Positions 61,629 through 64,000 of a stretch of 64,000 nucleotides of DNA are shown here, piece by piece. The position numbers and the translations under genes were made by a program. How positions within the stretch are numbered: position 1 is the stretch's first letter; the number at the start of each line of letters is the position of its first letter. Source of the stretch: GCA-2720975 sp964469565 (lineage in GTDB: Bacteria > Planctomycetota > UBA1135 > GCA-002686595); contig CAYXZD010000012.1 in the NCBI GenBank assembly GCA_964469565.1, forward strand, positions 68,987 to 132,986, written 5' to 3'. Below the pieces are notes generated by a model. That model saw only the letters and a list, made by a program, of their open reading frames with translations. It was not told the DNA's origin and did no database searches.

Positions 61629-62843
61629 ATGAAGTCAGTTATTCCACCAGTTCTCACAGGATTCTGTCTCGCACTCCTTTCCACCCTCTCGTCTGCTCAG
61701 AGCTTCAATTACAGCGACTTCACGAGTACCACCGGACTGACTCTGAATGGCAATGCCCAGCAGAGCGGCAAGAGCTTACGAGTCTGCACGAACGTAAAGT
61801 CAGACAAGGGTTCAGTCTTTTACGACCAGCCCGTATTTGTTGCTGGTGGTTTCAATACGAAAATCACCTTCCAAATGAGCGGCTATGTAAGTGGTGGGGC
61901 TGACGGCCTTGCACTCATCATCCACAACGACCCCGCCGGCATCAATTACTTGGGCGATCACGCCAGTGCCATGGGGTATGGAGGGTTCGCTAGCAGCATG
62001 GGCAACGCTGTGGACAATGCTCTTGTGATTGAGCTGGATACGTTCATGGGCACTGGCCAGAACGACCCGAACAATAATCATGTCAGCATCCACACGGGCG
62101 GAACCGGCGATTGCTCTCACGATGAGGCGATGTCCATAGGAGTGGCCACGCCATCGAGCACAATCAAGTCGGGAACCCACACTCTACAGGTGAACTATGA
62201 CGGCACGTTGCTACAAGTTTATTTTGACCAAGGGGGACTGCCTGTGATTTCAGTCCCTTGGAGTTTTGCATCGGGCGGTACGTACCTTGCCGGTGGATCT
62301 ACGGGAGGCCTCAACTTGATCAATGGAACTGACGCATACATTGGCTTTAGCGCGGCCTGTGGTGGTTCTGCCGAGAATCACGACTTGATCGACTGGACCT
62401 TCACCTCTAACCCGGTCGGCCCCATCGGAACCAATTACTGCGGACCGGCAAACCTCAATTCAACCGGAATTCCCGGTTCGATCAGCGCTTGGGGCAGTAC
62501 CGGTGCAGCTGCGAACAACGTTCGGCTGGATGTCGTGTCCCTGCCCCTCAACCAGTTTGGCATGTTCATCACAAGTCAAACTCAGGGCTTTGTGCCGTTC
62601 CCAGGTGGCAGCCAGGGGAACCTGTGCCTCGGGGGAGCGATTGGTCGTTACAGCAAGAATCTCGTCAACACAGGATCATCCGGCCAAGTGTCGTTGCAGC
62701 TTGACCTGACGAACACCCCAACCCCATCGGGGCCGACATCGATTCAGTCAGGCCAGACTTGGAACTTCCAACTCTGGTATCGCGACAAGAACCCCAACAC
62801 GACATCAAACTTTTCGGATGGCCTATCGGTCATCTTCAGTTAG
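61629..62843 (+). CDS. Secreted L-type-lectin-like protein with planctomycete C-terminal domain
   Basis: The signal peptide (VLTGFCLALLSTLSSAQS) precedes an L-type lectin-like jelly roll at ~25-255: KITFQMSGYVSGGADGLALI, then ALVIELDTFMGTGQNDPNNN and HVSIHTGG, with the metal-binding Asp/Asn of the family. The C-terminal ~140 residues begin GTNYCGPANLNSTGIPGSIS and include NQFGMFITSQTQGFVPFPGG and QTWNFQLWYRDKNPNTTSNF. That module recurs at the end of many secreted planctomycete proteins in my recollection and may be a surface or sorting domain. It probably binds a glycan outside the cell. It is divergent from the VTC gene. Confidence 0.85.
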   Translation: MKSVIPPVLTGFCLALLSTLSSAQSFNYSDFTSTTGLTLNGNAQQSGKSLRVCTNVKSDKGSVFYDQPVFVAGGFNTKITFQMSGYVSGGADGLALIIHNDPAGINYLGDHASAMGYGGFASSMGNAVDNALVIELDTFMGTGQNDPNNNHVSIHTGGTGDCSHDEAMSIGVATPSSTIKSGTHTLQVNYDGTLLQVYFDQGGLPVISVPWSFASGGTYLAGGSTGGLNLINGTDAYIGFSAACGGSAENHDLIDWTFTSNPVGPIGTNYCGPANLNSTGIPGSISAWGSTGAAANNVRLDVVSLPLNQFGMFITSQTQGFVPFPGGSQGNLCLGGAIGRYSKNLVNTGSSGQVSLQLDLTNTPTPSGPTSIQSGQTWNFQLWYRDKNPNTTSNFSDGLSVIFS

Positions 62844-62891
62844 TCGGCAAGGGGGTCTCGCTCTAGAGACCGGGAATCCAAAACGTGGGAA

Positions 62892-62919
62892 CCCCCAAGC
62901 AAGCTAGGCTTGTTGGGGG
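62892..62919 (+). terminator. Hairpin between the lectin and ATP-grasp genes
   Basis: CCCCCAA and CAAG (one bulged G at 62899) pair with CTTG and TTGGGGG, with loop CTAGG: 11 base pairs in all. It lies between the lectin stop and the GTG at 62941 and lacks a U-run. It may end the lectin transcript or control the next gene. Confidence 0.35.
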
Positions 62920-62940
62920 CCCATGGAATAGGATGGGCCT

Positions 62941-63969
62941 GTGCGCATCTGCCTCTTGACGAATCAGTATCTCGACAAGGTTCCATTCCCAGCGGACGAT
63001 TGGCCCTGTGATCCGAGGCCCTTCCTGCCCGAGGATGATTGGACGCTTGTCACTCTGAAGGACAAGTTCACATCGGTTGCCGAAGTTGAACGCCAGATTG
63101 CCAAGGGCTTTGATTTGTTCTTCAACCTCTGCGATGGCGCTGAGGGCCAGGACATCCCTGGTGTGGAGGTCATCCACACCCTTGAAAAGCACGGAGTGCC
63201 TTTTACGGGAGCCACTTCGAGCTTCTACGAGCCCACACGCCTTGAGATGAAGGCGGCTTGCCAATCTGTAGGCGTGGCCACACCTGCATGCATCCTTGCC
63301 CGCACCCCTGAAGATGTGGAGCAAGCCGCCACGACCCTGCGGTTTCCCTTGTTCGTCAAGCATTACAACAGCTACGCCAGCGTTGATCTCAGCCGCAATT
63401 CTCGGGTGCGCACACCTGAGGGATTGCGCCGACAGTCCCGCAAGATCATGTCCCGCCACGGTGCGGCCCTGATTGAGGAGTACATTGAGGGCGTGGAGTG
63501 TTCGGTGCTTGTGGCCGAAAACCCAGCCGACCCCGAGCATCCCACCACCTACACTCCCATCCAATACAGCTTCCCCCCGGGGGAATCATTCAAGCACGCC
63601 AAGCTCAAGTGGGAGGACTACGGCGGCCTTGAGTGCCACCCAGTCCAAGACCCCACCCTTGCCGCCCGTTTGTGCAGAGATTCCGCCGAGTTTTTCCGAG
63701 CCCTAGGCGGCACCAGCTTCGGCCGTTGTGATATCCGCGTGGACAAAGCCGGCACTCCATACATGCTGGAGATCAATCCCAACTGCGGCGTCTATTACCC
63801 GATGAGCGACCCAGGCACCGCCGACATCATCCTGTCCCACGACCCCGCCGGCCACCACGGCTTCACCGCCCAACTCGTCCAAGCCGCCCTCACCCGCAAC
63901 CGGCCCCTCCAGCCAATTCCTCCAGTCACCCCCTCGCCCCCCACCCATCTCCCTTCCCCTCCCGTATGA
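62941..63969 (+). CDS. ATP-grasp ligase, D-Ala-D-Ala-ligase-like
   Basis: This 342-residue protein starts with GTG 62941; TAGGAT lies six bases upstream. It has an ATP-grasp layout: FDLFFNLCDGAEGQDIPGVE and GVPFTGATSSFYEPTRLEMK in the N-terminal domain, FPLFVKHYNSYASVDLSRNS for ATP, ALIEEYIEGVECSVLVAEN, then GRCDIRVDKAGTPYMLEINP and NCGVYYP for the metals. It resembles D-Ala-D-Ala ligase-type enzymes that join carboxylates to amines. The substrate is unknown. The C-terminal ~25 residues are Pro/Thr-rich (PVTPSPPTHLPSPPV). The stop lies 31 bases before the window edge. Confidence 0.82.
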   Translation: MRICLLTNQYLDKVPFPADDWPCDPRPFLPEDDWTLVTLKDKFTSVAEVERQIAKGFDLFFNLCDGAEGQDIPGVEVIHTLEKHGVPFTGATSSFYEPTRLEMKAACQSVGVATPACILARTPEDVEQAATTLRFPLFVKHYNSYASVDLSRNSRVRTPEGLRRQSRKIMSRHGAALIEEYIEGVECSVLVAENPADPEHPTTYTPIQYSFPPGESFKHAKLKWEDYGGLECHPVQDPTLAARLCRDSAEFFRALGGTSFGRCDIRVDKAGTPYMLEINPNCGVYYPMSDPGTADIILSHDPAGHHGFTAQLVQAALTRNRPLQPIPPVTPSPPTHLPSPPV

Positions 63970-64000
63970 GCCCCAATCGGACTGTGCTATCCTCCCCCCC

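Noticed and set aside
1..64000. tRNA, rRNA, CRISPR arrays, insertion sequences or attachment sites
   Set aside because: I looked for cloverleaf-like sequence, regularly spaced repeats, transposase motifs and terminal repeats and saw none that could be supported.

Overview
The window looks like chromosomal DNA of a GC-rich planctomycete-type bacterium. This rests on gene content, since no rRNA or other marker gene is present. The signs are two formylglycine-type sulfatases, an FG-GAP/ASPIC-UnbV (CRTAC1-like) protein, large secreted alpha/alpha-toroid proteins with discoidin-like domains, many TPR proteins, a lectin with a C-terminal domain I associate with Planctomycetota, and a VTC/DUF4956/CotH cassette. 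I see no tRNA, rRNA, transposase, prophage or CRISPR array. Genes are densely packed, often with 1-10 bp overlaps, and GTG and TTG starts are common.

Layout. 1-6.5 kb: a dynamin-like GTPase cut by the window edge, a TPR lipoprotein, an RpiB-like/DeoC-like pair with N-terminal extensions, a small membrane protein, YjbQ and an unknown gene. 7.0-23.1 kb: the dominant feature, ten consecutive same-strand genes for exported amidohydrolase-family proteins (eleven domains). Four adjacent members (15.1-20.3 kb) keep the metal ligands. The other six genes (seven domains) have lost the HxH motif and most other ligands, yet remain intact open frames, often with Lys/Glu-rich insertions. 23.2-33.1 kb: a divergent TrpD2-like protein, an FMN hydroxy-acid oxidase, an APC-EIIA-RCK_C fusion permease with an unknown partner, a CRTAC1-like/TPR pair and an alpha/beta-hydrolase lacking its nucleophile. 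33.2-37.5 kb: a two-gene redox module, a ferredoxin-NrfD fusion and a molybdopterin oxidoreductase. 37.5-44.7 kb: two secreted toroid proteins flanking a DUF1858-rhodanese protein, a string of RNA hairpins ending in a strong terminator, and two pseudopilin-like genes. 44.8-49.2 kb: a tightly overlapping operon (glucuronokinase-like GHMP kinase, nucleotidyltransferase, Gfo/Idh/MocA oxidoreductase, sulfatase) that suggests uronic-acid or sulfated-glycan metabolism. 49.2-54.0 kb: a YhaO/YhaN (SbcDC-like) pair. 54.2-58.2 kb: NfeD/stomatin, asparaginase and a second sulfatase. 58.2-61.5 kb: CotH, DUF4956 and VTC. 61.6-64 kb: the lectin and an ATP-grasp ligase.

The best candidate for an undescribed system is the amidohydrolase array: a compact exported set pairing apparently active enzymes with an excess of apparent pseudoenzymes. 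Secondary points of interest are the RpiB/DeoC pair with microcompartment-like N-terminal helices and the structured RNA near 40.0 kb.
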